Positions 34,842 to 48,300 of a stretch of 64,000 nucleotides of DNA are shown piece after piece. This DNA is from Periconia sp. R9002. Taxonomy: Eukaryota; Ascomycota; Dothideomycetes; Pleosporales; Periconiaceae. A model generated the notes under the pieces. The model worked only from the letters and a program-made list of their open reading frames with translations, had not been told where the DNA came from and made no database searches. How positions within the stretch are numbered: the first letter of the stretch is position 1; every line of letters begins with the position of its first letter. The stretch covers positions 1 through 64,000 of the forward strand of contig JAMAHW010000016.1 in NCBI GenBank assembly GCA_023627715.1, in the 5' to 3' direction. Position numbers and translations under genes: made by a program.

Positions 34842-37800
34842 CGCGTCGCTCCGAGTCAGTCAACAGAGGACAGATTCGACGGAAGGCACCCTTTCGACGA
34901 ACCTGGGGTTAAGGTAAGACACCTACCAATCTACAGAAACCTGCAGGTACGGTGTGTACATATTACACGACATGGAGGGGGGAGAACCAGGGTTGCACAC
35001 ATCAATGATCACACACACACACGGGAGAAGACTGATGAGGCCTTCTAGAAGGAATGAAAAATTCCCGCTAGAATAAATAAACCTCACGATGTGCTTCTTT
35101 TTTAATTTCCTTCCACATCCTCTTCCCGCCCGCCTCGCTTCGCTTCCTTGCTTTTGTCGCCCAGTTCTTCTGTCCTCAATTCCCGGGTGCCGGTTTTTTG
35201 ATTGAAGAAATGACGCCTTTTCCCTCCAGGGGGCCGGGGGTGCGAAGCGAGGCGAGGCGAGGGTTTGAGCGACAAAAGTAGGAAACCAGCGAACGAGCGA
35301 GCGCGGTGCGGTCCGGTGCTCCGAACCATGGGTGCTTTGTCATTCAGTCTTTTTTATTTTGTTTCCCGATGTGGCGGTGGGGTTTTTTGTTCGCTGGGGA
35401 CCGAGTGCGTACATGTGCATGGGGTGTCTAGTATGTGATGCGAGATGTGTCCGAGGAGGTTGGCGATGACGATGGTGGTGCGAGTTGAAGATGATGCAGA
35501 CGATGGAATCTGGATGGTGGTAGTCGTATCGGAGCTTGGTCGGAGGCGGGGTGGATGCATTTGGAATAGGTAGCGAAGAAAGAACTGCGAGATGGAGAAG
35601 TAGTACGGTCGTACTTGTAGGGTACGTACATATGTACGTTTACTTAGTTGCTTACATAGCTCTTGGAAGGAAGGAATGATTGATGTGGGCGTTTGTTTCT
35701 CCTTCCCCCACGGGGAAAGATCGTTGTTACCATTCGTGCGTTTAGGAGTCGATTAGGTTAGGCGGGGACTCTGGAGGAGTGCCGTTTAAATAGTCGAGAT
35801 GCAATGTGTGGAGCTGATTTAGGTAGTAGTCTTTCGTGAATCTTTTCCTTCCTTCGTACATCGAACTGCCGTTTTTGGGATTGATTGTATAGCAACTACC
35901 GTAGGAATCTCCAATGCGATTTGCTTCCTGCTCCAAAAATACCTGTGTGCAAACGATTTGTTATTATTCCCGAGTATATCTGGTCCGAACACATGTCGCC
36001 ATCGCGTGGTGGCTTTCCCAACAACCCGTTTTTCGTGATGCTGATGACTCGTACAAATATTCTATCTGCCAATGCACTTCTCCCCACATTAACGCCCCTC
36101 CAATCCTTTTCCTGATATATATTTGTGCTGCTGGTCTCAGCGGAAAAATCCGTCTTGTGCATAGAGATAGATTCTAGTTGTTTTGATGACTCAGAAGTTA
36201 GTCGTTGAAATATCCTGAAAAGTAAAAATTCTGTAAATCATGAGGATGTATGGACGATGGGGATTGGATGTCCTGGAAATCCTTTTAGCATTTCTTCCAC
36301 CAACGCTTTTTTTCGCTTGTGCAGCGGCGGTTGCGTATCTGACACCCCTGTTGTGCCCGTAGGTCGACCGTCCAGGGATTGAATGGAGAGAAAAACTTTT
36401 GCTGGTTGCGTCTCATTCCGTACCCTCACCGTCCATTGTGACTTTTCGCATGAATAATGAAGGGGGCTGCGAAGACACAACATAGCATGAAGGCGTGCAA
36501 AACCCGGGCACTCAAATTTCAAGAGATGCCAAAATGAAAGGACTTCTGTTGCAGAATCCAACCTCGGGACCCACCTTATCAATCTCAGCTCCAAATGCAC
36601 CACCAGCCAGACGCTGTACACGGTACGGGTACGGGTTCGGTGCGTTCTTCATGTGTGGAGACAGCACACCTACGTACAAGGTACATAATGCAATGTAGAC
36701 TTGTACATACAATCAACTTGAGCACACCCAAAGCTATAATAGCGCGCACATATAGCCCATATACAGGCATTGTATGCTTGTGCTAAGCCTGATTGGGGCA
36801 GCGTTCGGGCCCACACAGGTGCAGCGTCCAAGCACCACCACAATATCACACTCATCGACCTCTCGCGTACCAGACGTATCGTACTGGATCTTGTAGGCCT
36901 AGCCGTGGCATGACGAGCGCGAGACCCACGACAAGGAACCCGGCCAAGCTCCATTGCCCGCATTCAACGCAAAACGCCACGACAGATGATGGACACGCTC
37001 CCGGCCAATCCATGCGCCCGCTGCACACGCACATGAACCCTTCTTTTCCGTCACAAGTCATGTGTATGGGCGAGGCTCACCGTATTCCTCAGCCTTTCGG
37101 TTATTAAGGTTTTTCCTTCTTCCCTGCCGTCTTTTCCATGCCTTAGCTCCACACTCTGCAGCAGGGAAATGGTCAATTATGATCATGGTTCGCTGCCGCT
37201 CTGCATGCTCCGACCTGGAATCTGGGGCCAGATAGTGTACAGTAGATGCTGCAGTACTACCCGCAAGGATGGTTAGGTGTAACGGTGTAGTGTGTACTTT
37301 CTCATTATCTTTTTAATTACTCCTCTATTGCCGTCTTCGATGGTTTCGCCCTTGCGTGTGTTGTCCAGTCTTCGGCTGCTTGCTTGCGGTCAGCCTGGCC
37401 TTGATATTTGTAGAAGTCATGCATGAGAGAAGCGAGTCCATTCGCATGCGGAGCGTTATATTTACTCGGGGTTGTTGCAAAGAAAAGAAGCGGGAAGTTT
37501 CGTCGATCCTGATGCATGGGGTGTGGCTTGCAGCATCTTCTACTGTGGAGATTGAATGGGGATGGACAACACGTCACGCCAGCAAATATATTATAACCCG
37601 GGATTTTCAGGGCTTTGTGCTCTCTGTTCCTGGGAGTCAACGGGTCATTTGATGAGGGTGTGCATATCGTATATTCCTTGGTTGGCCCTTTTTTGATTAC
37701 TAGTGTTGAAGGCTGGAAGGGGTGGTTCCTGCAACGAAAGCTATGGATCACTGCTGTATTGTTACACCTCACCACTCACTAGTTTGATATCTCGCCGCAG

Positions 37801-39791
37801 TGAAGACGCCAGGATTTCAATTCAGCTTTTAAACAAACCAACAACTATGAATGATGTATATTTGTATTGGCGAAAGCAAGAACTACCTACTAAACACTCT
37901 TGAGCAGCCACTTCGGAAACAGTGAGAAGAGCGGCACGATTATGCAACTGAGCTTACTCCATATTAGAGTATCACTCCCGCGGGACTCATTTCCTTCTAG
38001 AAGGTTGAAATGAGAGGTTACCAAACAAAGCCATTGCCGGGTTTCCCGCCCCTGAGTCTGGTCGTCTCCATCTGATCAAATCTCTTCACTCTTCACTCAT
38101 CCTCTGCTGTATCATCACGGCATCGCCGAAAACAAGCGTGGAAAACCGATCCCTGTTTGAATGCCGTTGTATCAGGTTTGTCATTTTGGCCACTCGGTTC
38201 CCTTGCCTTGTGAATCACCACACATCTCGCACTGGCAGCGATTGACATGGCAGACCGGTCCACACCAACCCCTGGCGTCTCCGCCTCCGCCACCACTACA
38301 ATAACTATACTCGCACATCCGCAATATAATATAGACACAATACCCACCAAAAGTCGTCGACAAGTCCGCAGATAAGCGGACAAGTTTCCGGAAAACGACA
38401 AAGTTCCCACCTCAGCACGAATTCCGATACTTTCGGAACAGAGAGTGAAGGATGCCCGAGTGACAGCCGCGCAAGATGTAAGAATAGCGAGGTAGGCCTT
38501 TTCATGCTTGGTTCGTTTAGCACTTTGTCACGTCGCCACTTGCTGACTCTAGACCGTGGTATCCGTGTGTAAAGACGGGAGAGGGAGTTATAACCGAGAG
38601 CAGCATCAGCTACACTCACTTCTCTTTCCTTGCCCCATGGAGTAGGTAGATCATGTATGCAGATATCACTGATAAGCATCTAGCCTTCTAGTCCATGTAG
38701 ACCGTTTTGAGATCGCAAAAACAGCAACAGCAGCAAGTGATGTACACCGGCGGACAATATACTTTCCCCCATCTCCACTGGCTCTCCACCTCATCCATGT
38801 TCTTTCACTTTCTTTCTGCTTTCCATCTCGCCACGCTTGCTTGCTTCCTTCCTCGTGCCCTCGCTACGTCCGCTTGCTTACTTCCCCAACCGCCCAGTCA
38901 ACCGCCCACCTTGCCTGCGTGCCTGCCTAACGCTTCTCCACACATATCCCCTGAATACAGCCCACCTGATCAAAACATCCAACCACTCCCCGCGCATTCG
39001 GCTCCGAGATTTCAGCTGCCTCCCTTCCCAAACCCTGCATTCTCATGTAAAACCAAGAAGCATCCCCTCCCAGAACACGGTACCCCACAAAAATTGATTG
39101 CAGATTGCTACTTGGCGACGATACTGCCTGCTGTGGCCCTCTGGTGAGGAATACGGAACGAGTGCGTTGGGTATTGTACTTTCTTGCTGTTTTATCCTCG
39201 CTTCACCGATGGTATCCGCATTCGAGTCGTATTCTCTCATGAAATAACGCACGAAATCATCTGGTTCCGTCTGTTTCCTGCATTTTATCTTTTCGTAATA
39301 GTAATGGCAACTAGTGAACAGCGAAGTGTATGTACAAGAAAAGAACCTCACAGAAAGCAAACGGTGTGAAACAAATCCATGCTCTTACAGTAGTATATCA
39401 GCATAACCAGGATCAAAGCGTCTAAAGACCCTTCTTGAAACCTCCCCAGTGCATCCTTGCGTACAAGCAATCACGGTACTTATTCTATACCATGAAAAAG
39501 GATGTGTTGCAGGGTGCGAGATGATTATAGGCATGGATAGGGTTGAGTGACCGGGTTATTCCGTTCACTCCCAAGCATCCACTCCCACATCTTTCTTGTC
39601 TGCTCGCCCACGCGCTACCATCCCAACACCAAATATTTAAACTTTCGGAGCGTACGGAGGGTACGGGCTTGGAGGGGTAAGATTGTCGAGAAAATTGTCG
39701 CTGCTTTTTGCTGCTGGTGAATGCGTAAGAGAGATGAGGGGGTGGGCCTGGAATGTGGCTACGGGGACGACGGAAGTCTCGCTTTGGGAGT

Positions 39792-39811
39792 GCTTGCTTG
39801 CTTGCTTGCTG
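39792..39811. repeat. CTTG microsatellite
   Basis: About four CTTG units lie roughly 330 bp downstream of the allantoicase stop. Confidence 0.7.
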
Positions 39812-40143
39812 CTTGTTGCATCAGTACGTACACTGCGTATAATGTACGTAATTTGGCTTGTCAACGAGAGGCGGAAGAGCAGGTGACATGACAAATGAAG
39901 GTCTAGATCGATCTGGCGTGTGAGGATGGTGAAGGAGTATGCTGTATTTGTTGCACTGTTACGTGTGGGTAGACTTGAGGATATGTGGGTTGTTCACTGC
40001 AGACTTGAGCTGGTCATGGACGGGAGCAGTCTTCAGCAAGGGGTTATAGAGAGTGAAAGAGGGTGGAAAAACAAGTTGCATCAAGGTGGTCATACGATTC
40101 ATTCATAAACATTCTTCTAATTAATTATCTCCAACCTAGTCAA

Positions 40144-41256
40144 CTACACCCTCTTCCCAAAAACTCTAAACCTCTTGACACCTCCATCAGGTATAATGAC
40201 CAACTTCGCATGTGTGTAGCCTTTCCCTTTGACCTCTTTTAACTCGGCTTTGTACTCATGCTCCTTATCCGGACCACTCTTCTGTGGCTCGAGAATCTCC
40301 ACCCACCTCTGATCCTCGTGTGTCGCATCTTCACCATCCGAAAATTCCCCCGCAAAAACCTGCACCTTCTGTGGGAAATTGCCGCGGAAGTGCGCTGTAT
40401 CGATGACGAGGTGGTCGATTTCGCCCTTTGCGCCGAGCTTCACGATAGTCCAGTCAATGTGCTCGCCGCGCGTGCGCTTGGTTTCCCACCCGTCGCCCAT
40501 GTCCTTGCCGCGGCCGGGGAGGAGGAGGTTGTCTTTTGTGCCAAAGTGCTGGTCCGAGCAAGACGTGGCGACGCCGCCCATGACGGTGGCGGATAGCTCA
40601 AAGATGGCGTCGGATGATTGTGGGAACACGGGAACCGCGACCCCGTAGAGGCGAAACCGCGCAATGCCTCCGTCTGGGTACATGAGGAGTCGGACGTGCG
40701 TGTACGCTTTGGAGGTGATGCTAGGGAGTTCCCATCCGTGACGCTGAGAGGGTCCGCATTCCTGGATACCGAGTATCGTCTCCCACTTGTCGAAGTCTGC
40801 GCTTGCGAGCTGCTTCTCCTCGTCTCCGGTCGTCGCGAAGTAGCCCTCGACGGCGATTTCGGGTGCGTGGTTGCCATTGAAGAAGGCAGTGTCGATCTCA
40901 ACGCCCGCGACTTTGCCACTTGCTACGCCGAGCTTGATGACAACCCAGTCGGCGGGCTCTGTGTTGTGTCGTCGCGTTTCCCATCCATCGTACCAGGCGC
41001 CGGCGTGCGTGAAGACACCTGGCTTGCGGATGGGTGGTGTGGGTGTGATGAGGTTTGATGCAGCTGCGAACCATTCGTCGCTAAAGGAAACGATTTTCGA
41101 GCCGAGCGGTGCTGAGATGAGGTCTGGAGTACGTATTAGAGGATTGATTGAGTGTTATTGAAACATTGATAATGGTTATGATCTACCTATGTATTTGGAT
41201 TTGAAGGTGGAATCTATTTGGTCGATTGGGATACTGCGCACGTTGCTGGTCGCCAT
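40144..41256 (-). CDS. DAL2: Allantoicase
   Basis: Exons 41256-41187 and 41123-40144 encode 349 residues, close to yeast Dal2. The enzyme splits allantoate into ureidoglycolate and urea (EC 3.5.3.4), the step after allantoinase (12855-14611). The protein consists of two homologous beta-jelly-roll repeats. The first carries GAWYDGWETRRHN, WVVIKLGVASGKVAGVEIDT, FFNGNHAPE and THVRLLMYPDGGIARFRLYG. The second repeats the pattern as DMGDGWETKRTRGEHIDWT, IDHLVIDTAHFRGNFP and THAKLVIIPDGGVKRFRVFG. The duplicated PDGG-x-RFR motifs are diagnostic. The start ATG has context ACAGCCATGG; the upstream extension of the frame has no ATG. Two CGATAG sites lie further upstream. No peroxisomal targeting signal is obvious at the C-terminus (FGKRV). 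Confidence 0.95.
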
Positions 41257-41954
41257 GGCTGTGGTAATGTTCCTTTGAAAATAAATATGAAATGCTTGAA
41301 TTGTGATCAATCGTGTCAACCAGGAAGAAGCAAGAGAAAGTGAGACAAAAAGAGACAAAAAGTTGTAAGGAAGTCGTGTGCCAGGGGATTGATTGTTTAT
41401 AGTGGGGTGCTAAGGGGTGGGGTACCTAGTAGCCATGTAGTCGGAGGCGGCCGATGGCACCAATCCCGATAGCGGAGAGCATTCTATCGAGTAACTGAAA
41501 TGTGTATCCTGTTGTCATTGTCGATTAAATCCAATCCATTACTTGTGAAAGAAATGTGTGGAAGGTTTAGCGAGAGATGGAGAAGGGAAAACAGGGACAA
41601 CCCGTATATTTGGAGTTACATCTATAGTCTACGCAACTTGTTACACGGTAGAGCCAACCAGAACAAACAATTCAAGGCAGATACAAGCGCTCAAATCAAC
41701 ATGCAAAAAACGTCAATCTCCTATACAACGGAGCTCTTGGCTAAATATGCATTGCAAGGCCAAGTGCGGCTCATTCGCCGGGGCGTCTTATCTTCGCCTG
41801 GGGCGCCGCATCCTGCTTCTGCTTTTGGTCCAGAATCGGCTGCGAGATCCAATCTCGTCCAACAAGTGATTCTTGGGCTGGAAGTGCATTCGACTTTTGC
41901 TTTGTGTTTGCTAGCATTGTTGGAACTAGCAGACCACGCCTCAGTCTCTACTCT
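41257..41954. other. Intergenic region upstream of allantoicase
   Basis: About 700 bp holding the allantoicase promoter and the 3' flank of the ankyrin-DIL gene. No gene is supported. Confidence 0.5.
41467..41489. promoter_or_regulatory. Paired GATA-type sites upstream of allantoicase
   Basis: CGATAG at 41467-41472 and its reverse complement CTATCG at 41484-41489 both match HGATAR and face each other 11 bp apart, about 210-230 bp before the ATG. They match the consensus less typically than the AGATAAG sites of allantoinase. Confidence 0.35.
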
Positions 41955-44497
41955 TCAGCCGTAATTTGTATCATCCCATCGAGTCTCATCATACAAGCTA
42001 CCACCATTCCTGCTACCTCCACTAAGATCAAGTTTTGACATGAATTCCGGAGGTACTGTGGGAATATATTTACGTTCCCTTTCCTTATTCACACCCCCAA
42101 ATCCTGCACCGTACGTAATAAGCATATCCGTTGAAGTTGGAAGATGGAACGGGAGCATGTATGAGGGGTCAAGAAGCAAATCGTCTGGCGGTTCTTCCCG
42201 CTCATTTTCTTCAGAAGCCCTGGAGGGTGCTGGCGACGGTGAAGTAGAAGGTTGCGGCGTAGGTTTCACCGGTGTCGATGGTGTTGAATCGGCAGCCTTC
42301 TTCTGTGGGTTCGGTGACTTGGTTCGGGCGGCCCTTCTCTCTGCCGCAGCTTTCTGGAGGTGGAGAATATAATTGCGTGCGCTTTTGGAAAGACCCTTTT
42401 CACCAACTTCGGGCCGGTAATTTTTCGCAGCATGAAGCAGTTGTTGGTGTGAGAGGCGCGGAAGTTGCTGTAATGTACCCACAAGAGACTCCAGATCATC
42501 CCCAAGGGAAGAGAAGCACTGGAGCCACTGCAGAAGCTGCACAAGAGGTTCAAGGTGCCGTTGGGTAGCTTCCATGGTATTCTCGCCAGTGGATGTCATT
42601 GAACCGTTCTCATAGTGTTCAGGCTGGCGATTGTTGGTTCGTGCCCAATCTTCAAGCGTGGAAACATTCATCCGTATTTGCATAGCTTTGGTGCGCGCAA
42701 GATATTTCCGATCTGACATGATCCGGTTGAACATTTCTGCCGACAACCAATACACCAACTGTGCGAGAACTTGAGCGGTGATGACGGAATGAATATCGTA
42801 CAAATCCAGAACAAATAGCGTCGAGGCCAGGAGTGAGGTGATGTTTCGAGGAGAGGGTTTCATTCGCTGTTTTGGGGAGGGTGGGCGGAATCGTTTTTCT
42901 AGCGGTTCGACAGGCTTTGCTTTGGGTTTGGATTTGAATATTTTCCACTCATGTTGAAAAGTTACGTCTTCAAATCCAGGCATTGGTTCATGATCAAGCA
43001 TAGCTTGGTCCAGGCTTTTGTCCATCCTGCGCTCGGCATCCCTGATGATGAGGATGAAAATGTCGTTCACAAGTTCCGAAAGTTGCAACTGGAACTGGAT
43101 GGTAGCAGTGGCAAGTCCCGTGTCCTTCTTTAGGTAGTGTAGTAGCAAGGTCGCATTGGATATCCAAAATGCAAGCACGGTCATATCCCATTGATGCTTT
43201 TCCACGACGTCATTAATCTTATCCATCGCTGCCACGAGGAGAATTTCTAATAGTTCAGCTCCGGCATGGTAATGCGCATAACGAGCACTTAGAAACAAAA
43301 TATTTGCAGGTATAGGCTTTTGGGACGGAGATCGCTGCGGTGTCATGTTGGTGATTATGATATCGAGTATGCGATCCAATTCACTCTCTTGGAATACAAA
43401 CATTTGATCGTGTAAACAACGGTCCCACACGAACTCCTGTTCTTCTTCTGCCGCTTCGGGTGACTGCAAGGGTCAGGGTGGTTACATAATCGAATCAGGG
43501 ATGGTTACATACCTCGGGCTGTTCATCGAGACCAAGATTGCCTATATCAACTTCCAGATTGAAGGCACTCTCCATCATCATACGTCGCTTCATGTCGTTC
43601 TCCTGCATCTCCTGCTCAAACTGATCTTGCGAGAAGCCCGAGCTGTAAAAGTCGTCCGTCACACCTGCATTGCCAATAGTATAGCCGCTCTCATGCAGGT
43701 AGTCTGATATCTCGCTGTTAGGCTCGACAAAATCGAACGCGGTCCTGCCCGCGGAGGATTTGACATCCGTAGAGGCGCCATGATCTAGCAAAAGCTTGAC
43801 AATGTCCTTGTGCCGGTTTGTCATGGCCCACATGAGAGGTGTCCAGCGGTTCTTGTCCTGTACATCCACCTTTGCGCCTTCCTTGATCAAGAGCTCAGCA
43901 ACGTCTTCATGGCCGAAGCAGCTCGCGTATACCAGCGGCGGGGTGCCCTCGGCATCTACGGCATCTACACTTATGTATTCACGAGCTTTGCCGTCAAGCA
44001 GACGCTTCACTCTTTCCAGTTCCCCATTCGATGTTGCCAGAGCGAACAAGCCCTGCAAAGCCTGCCGCTTCTCGTCGTGCGAGAGTTTTTCATCGGCCAC
44101 CACTTTAGCCTCATCCCCAGCATTGTCGTTCTTGAGGCGGGCCTGATGCGCCAGCATTTGTACCAAACGGCTATCGCTGTCTTCCAATTGCTGCATGTCT
44201 TCATCGGCAAAGCTGGAATCGTCGAGGGAAAGATTAAAGTTAAGGGGTTGTGCCGGCATGGGTGTTGTGAGGAATTGTGACTGCCCTGTTTTGCAGCGTC
44301 AGATGGTCACGTATTTGTACATGGGGCATTGGCCAGGCGAGCCACTCACCCTGCCATGCATCGTATATTTCGGTTTCTTCGCCCATCATCATAGAAACCG
44401 GCCGCCTATCATCGAGAGAAGTTGGGAGGTCGACAGGTAACTGCCGAGGCTTGTGCGGATCGCCTGTGTAGGCGTGTTCGTTGGGCGGGGACTCCAT
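41955..44497 (-). CDS. Ankyrin-repeat and DIL (dilute) domain protein
   Basis: Exons 44497-44350, 44285-43513 and 43463-41955 give 809 residues. The first exon (MESPPNEHAYTGDPHKP ... EIYDAWQ) joins in phase to GQSQFLTTP, before the inner ATG at 44259. An annotation starting there would lose 58 residues. Ankyrin repeats span about residues 128-240, with TPPLVYASCFGHEDVAELLI and TPLMWAMTNRHKDIVKLLL. The DIL region, like the cargo-binding part of class V myosins and afadin, follows from about residue 360 to 680 (FWISNATLLLHYLKK; ITSLLASTLFVLDLYDIHSV; LLQWLQCFSSL). A Pro/Ser/Thr-rich acidic linker leads to a conserved-looking C-terminus (PFHLPTSTDMLITYGAGF). There is no myosin motor, so it may be an adaptor in vesicle or polarity pathways; that role is inferred from the domains. 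Confidence 0.92.
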
Positions 44498-45382
44498 GGT
44501 GCGCGCATTGAGGTTGGGCAAGTGGCCCTGTTCGAAATGCCGGTCGCTCTGTCCAAGTTGCTTCTGGTTGTATGGGGCGATGGCTACCTAGGGATGGCAA
44601 CTGTCTGGTGGATGTGTAGGTTTGATCTGATACCAGGGGGAGGGGGGAGCGCGGAAATTGTGAAGGTAGGTACAAGGTGGGCAGGTAAACGCGGAATGCA
44701 ATGGGACAAGATTGGAGTCAAATCAGTGATAAGCCGTCATATTGTGCTTTGTACAAAACTCGAGCGAAGGTGTGTATAAGGTATATGTACGTAGCAGAGG
44801 TGTATTGTAAGTAGATCGACAAGTGTATAATTAGATACCGGACGGATTCGATCATACATAGATGGCACGAGGAGTGATGTCGCTCCGCTCTGGCGGCCTG
44901 GCGGAACGGAGATGGCTAGGCCCGATTCGTCGATCCTGTGGCTTTCAAACGGTGAGGCGGTGCAGGCGCGCAGTGGCACGGCAGGATGGAGATAAGGCGG
45001 GGCAGGTACACTACTTACCGAAATCATCATTCATCACCCCATCGTCGATGGAGAGATCGCCACCATCAGTCAGCTAAAACCGCGGAGCTAGACCACCCGC
45101 TACGGCTAGTGTGCTCCTCGCCTTGGCTTTCAATTCGACTCGACGCAACTTGCACTCTGAACGTGTTCGTCTTTCGTCCCATCTCATTCCTGGACCGGAC
45201 CTGTCCTACCTCCTTTCATCCTGCCCGACTGTCTCTCGCTTCCAGCCAGCCAGCCTCTATCATGTCGGCTATAACTACCGCTCTCTCCTAGAACACGCTC
45301 GCGCCTCCCGCCCTCCTGCCTCGCCTCGCCTCCGCCTTGGAATAACATGCCAGAAAGCTTTCCGCTCTGGTCATAGGGAACC
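44498..45382. other. Divergent promoter region
   Basis: About 885 bp between the ankyrin-DIL gene (minus) and the histidine kinase gene (plus). The last 300 bp are C/T-rich on the plus strand, typical of a long fungal 5' UTR. No gene is supported. Confidence 0.5.
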
Positions 45383-48300
45383 ATGGCTACTGCCGAAGAA
45401 GACGCGCGCCGCAGCGCGCGCTTCTCCCAGATCCTTTCGCGTCTACGAGAACTCCCGAACTATACCTGGAGCCCCGAATTCGAGCCTTTCCATTCGAGTT
45501 ATGACAACTGGCATTTCGTTGGTGTTCAGAAAGCTGTCCGCGACCGGCCTACATCCAGAGGGCGTAGTTTCGGTGCCACCTCCGCTTCTTCTTCTTCGTC
45601 TTCACCCGACACCTCTCGTCCGACTTTAGCTCGTAATCACAAATCCTCTGGAAGCAACGCTAGCATTACAGCACCATCTACCCAGCCTACACAAGATTCC
45701 CAACAGACACATGACGATGATAAGCCTCGCGATCGTATGGTAGTATGTCGCGTATCTGCGTACACTCTGCGCCTGGAGCGCGAGTTTCAAATTTGTCAAC
45801 TTATTCACAAGAAAGATCCTGGCGCCGCCCGTCACTTTGTTCGGCCTGTTGATTTTGTGCGATTGCCCACGAAACCAGGAAACGCCGAACCTCTGGCTGC
45901 AAGTATAGTAGAAGCACCGGGGAACAACTATCTGAGGGAGTTGGTCCAATTTGGACCAAACTCTTACAAGGTTACTCGGCAGGACAACCAGTGGAAGTTT
46001 CGCCAGCTCCAGCTCAAGGACTGCATACCGTTGCTGACCTTCTTGGATTTTGCCGTGGGCGCAACAGAGTGTCTAGAGATCTTGCACCATGGCCACGAGC
46101 TCGTTCATGGTGAAATACGGGGAGATGCGTTTCATTTTGCTGAGGATGGTACGGTCAGGATGGTCAATTTTGGAAGTGGGGCGCGAGCTTTTGAGAACGG
46201 CCTTACCTCTGCCGGATGGAACGTCCTGAGTAAAGAACGCGGTATCGAGCTCAAGCTTGCCTTTATCGCGCCGGAGCAGACGGGGCGGATGCCTGCCGAA
46301 CCCGATAGCCGTACCGATATCTATAGTTTGGGCATCCTTTTTTATCTAATGCTTTGCGGCGAGACGCCTTTTGATGGACCAACTCCGCTAGACGTCATGC
46401 AGAATGTGCTGAACAAACGTATACCCCCCGTATCTTCCAAACGTATAGACATACCAGAAGCTTTGTCAAACATCATCCAGCGCATGACGCAGAAGAAAAT
46501 TGAGGAACGATATCACGTGAGTCTCCTTGGAGCCGCAATGTATAACCCAGAGGAATTCAGTTGAAAATGTACTAACATCATTATGCACAGAGTACTAGCG
46601 GGCTTAAATTTGACCTGATCAAAATCCGTGAGTTGCTGTCTGAGGGTGACAGTGCTGGTCTAGCCTCTTTCCGAATTGGCTCTAAAGACGTTAACTGTTT
46701 CTTCAATTTACCCCTGAGACAAATTGGACGAGATAAAGAGCATGGAACCATTGTCGAAATTCTCCAGCGAGTATCTAAACGACGACGTACAAACCCGATA
46801 TTCAACAATGCTTTGAACAGCCTCAGCTCCAGTTCGTCGTACTCAGATCCACGCATGGAACTCAACCAATTGGATGATATCATCTCAGATAGCACAAGCT
46901 CTAGGGGTTCCGATACCCGCTTGAACAGTGTTTCTAGTCCTGGATCGGGTCCAGTATTTATGGAAGCAGCGCGGTCCATCCATCAAAAGTCTGAAGACAG
47001 CGTCACCCGTTCTGATGTTTCTTTGGGTGAAGATGCTTCGAACACAAGGCCGCAGCTGCACGCAATCAATCGAGGCCATTCCAACAATAGTATCGAAGGT
47101 TCCTTATCGCTTCCTCGCTCAGCTCCATCCGAGGGAGGTTCACTCTTCCGCAACATGTCGAATGTACGAAATTCGAAACTAGGGAGAAAAACTCGAACCG
47201 AAATCATCGCCATTGCCGGGACAGCGGGATTAGGCAAGTCAAAACTCGTTCAAAGCATTCAAACCACTGCTCGCAGTACTGGATATTTTGCATCGGCCAA
47301 GTTCGATCCTGCGAAGAAGGCACCATTTGAGCCCATTCTCAAGCTCATGTCTAGCCTATTTCGTCAAATATTTAGCGAAACCGATGTTAACACGGTAAGT
47401 TGAGACATCTTGATTGTCCACATCCATTACTGCGCAAAGTTATGTCCTTTCCATTGGATATGTAAGTGGACTAATTGTGTATTTAACCTAGGATTTCCAC
47501 ACGAATCTAAGGAATTACCTGAGGAATACAGGGGTTTGGGCAATCCTACACACATACCTTGATCTACCAGAATGGTTACTATCGACAGGCGGTAATCCAC
47601 AAACACCACAACCTCCATCGCAAGATCCCCAAGACACTAAGAAGGGAGATCGACGCGCATCATCACCAGCAGTACACTGTGGCGGTTCGGGACATACGGC
47701 GGATGCGTGGCTACGCAGTGGTGGTGCTTCTAAGTCTTCTCGATTTACGAACATTTTCATCGACATTCTCCGTCTGCTGGCATCCCAAAAGCTTTGCATA
47801 TGGGCTTTAGAAGATGTCCAGAATAGCGACCAAGAAAGCGGCGAGTTGATCTCTCACATAGCGAAAGCCAGAATACCTATCGTCATCATCATCACATACC
47901 AAAACGAGGAAACTATATCAAAGGAGTTGCGTACAGTATTACCAGCAGCAAGAAAAATTCAACTCTTACCTTTTACCGAGGAACAAACTGCGGAATATGT
48001 AGCGGAAACTTTACATCGTGACAAGGAATATATCCTTCCTCTGGTGGCTGTCATTCAAGAAAAGTCCGGTGGCAACGTATTCTATATTCGAGAAATTTTA
48101 GATACGTGTTACCGAAAGCATTGCGTATATTATTGCTGGAAAGAAGGCAACTGGGTTTTCGACTTGGATCGCATCTTCTCGGAATTCGAGAGCCCAGATT
48201 ATGGGTCACGTGTCAATAATGACTTTATCTCAAATCGCCTTCAGGAACTCCCACCCGGCACCCGGAAACTGCTGGCTTGGGCGTCTTTACTCGGCGGAAC

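Larger units (their letters stand above)
31080..40143. other. Nine-kilobase gene-poor region
   Basis: No convincing gene lies between the Zn2Cys6 factor's start and the allantoicase stop. Open frames are at most about 150 codons, low-complexity (Pro/Ser/His-rich or Tyr/Val/Cys-rich from GTAC and TACC motifs) and contradicted by equal frames on the other strand. The region is full of short motifs: TACCTACC/GGTAGGTA near 31100, 31550, 31600 and 34360; GGCATGGCATGG near 31484 with its complement near 31752; and GTAC clusters. The first kilobases probably serve as a long promoter or leader for the transcription factor. A non-coding RNA is possible. Confidence 0.5.

Noticed and set aside
37317..37775. 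Minus-strand frame of 152 codons
   Set aside because: No recognisable domain or coding-like pattern, and a competing frame overlaps on the plus strand.
38707..39147. Open frame of 146 codons with a Gln run and Pro/Ser/Leu-rich sequence
   Set aside because: Composition follows C/T-rich DNA, no motif or splice structure, and it sits in a gene-poor region.
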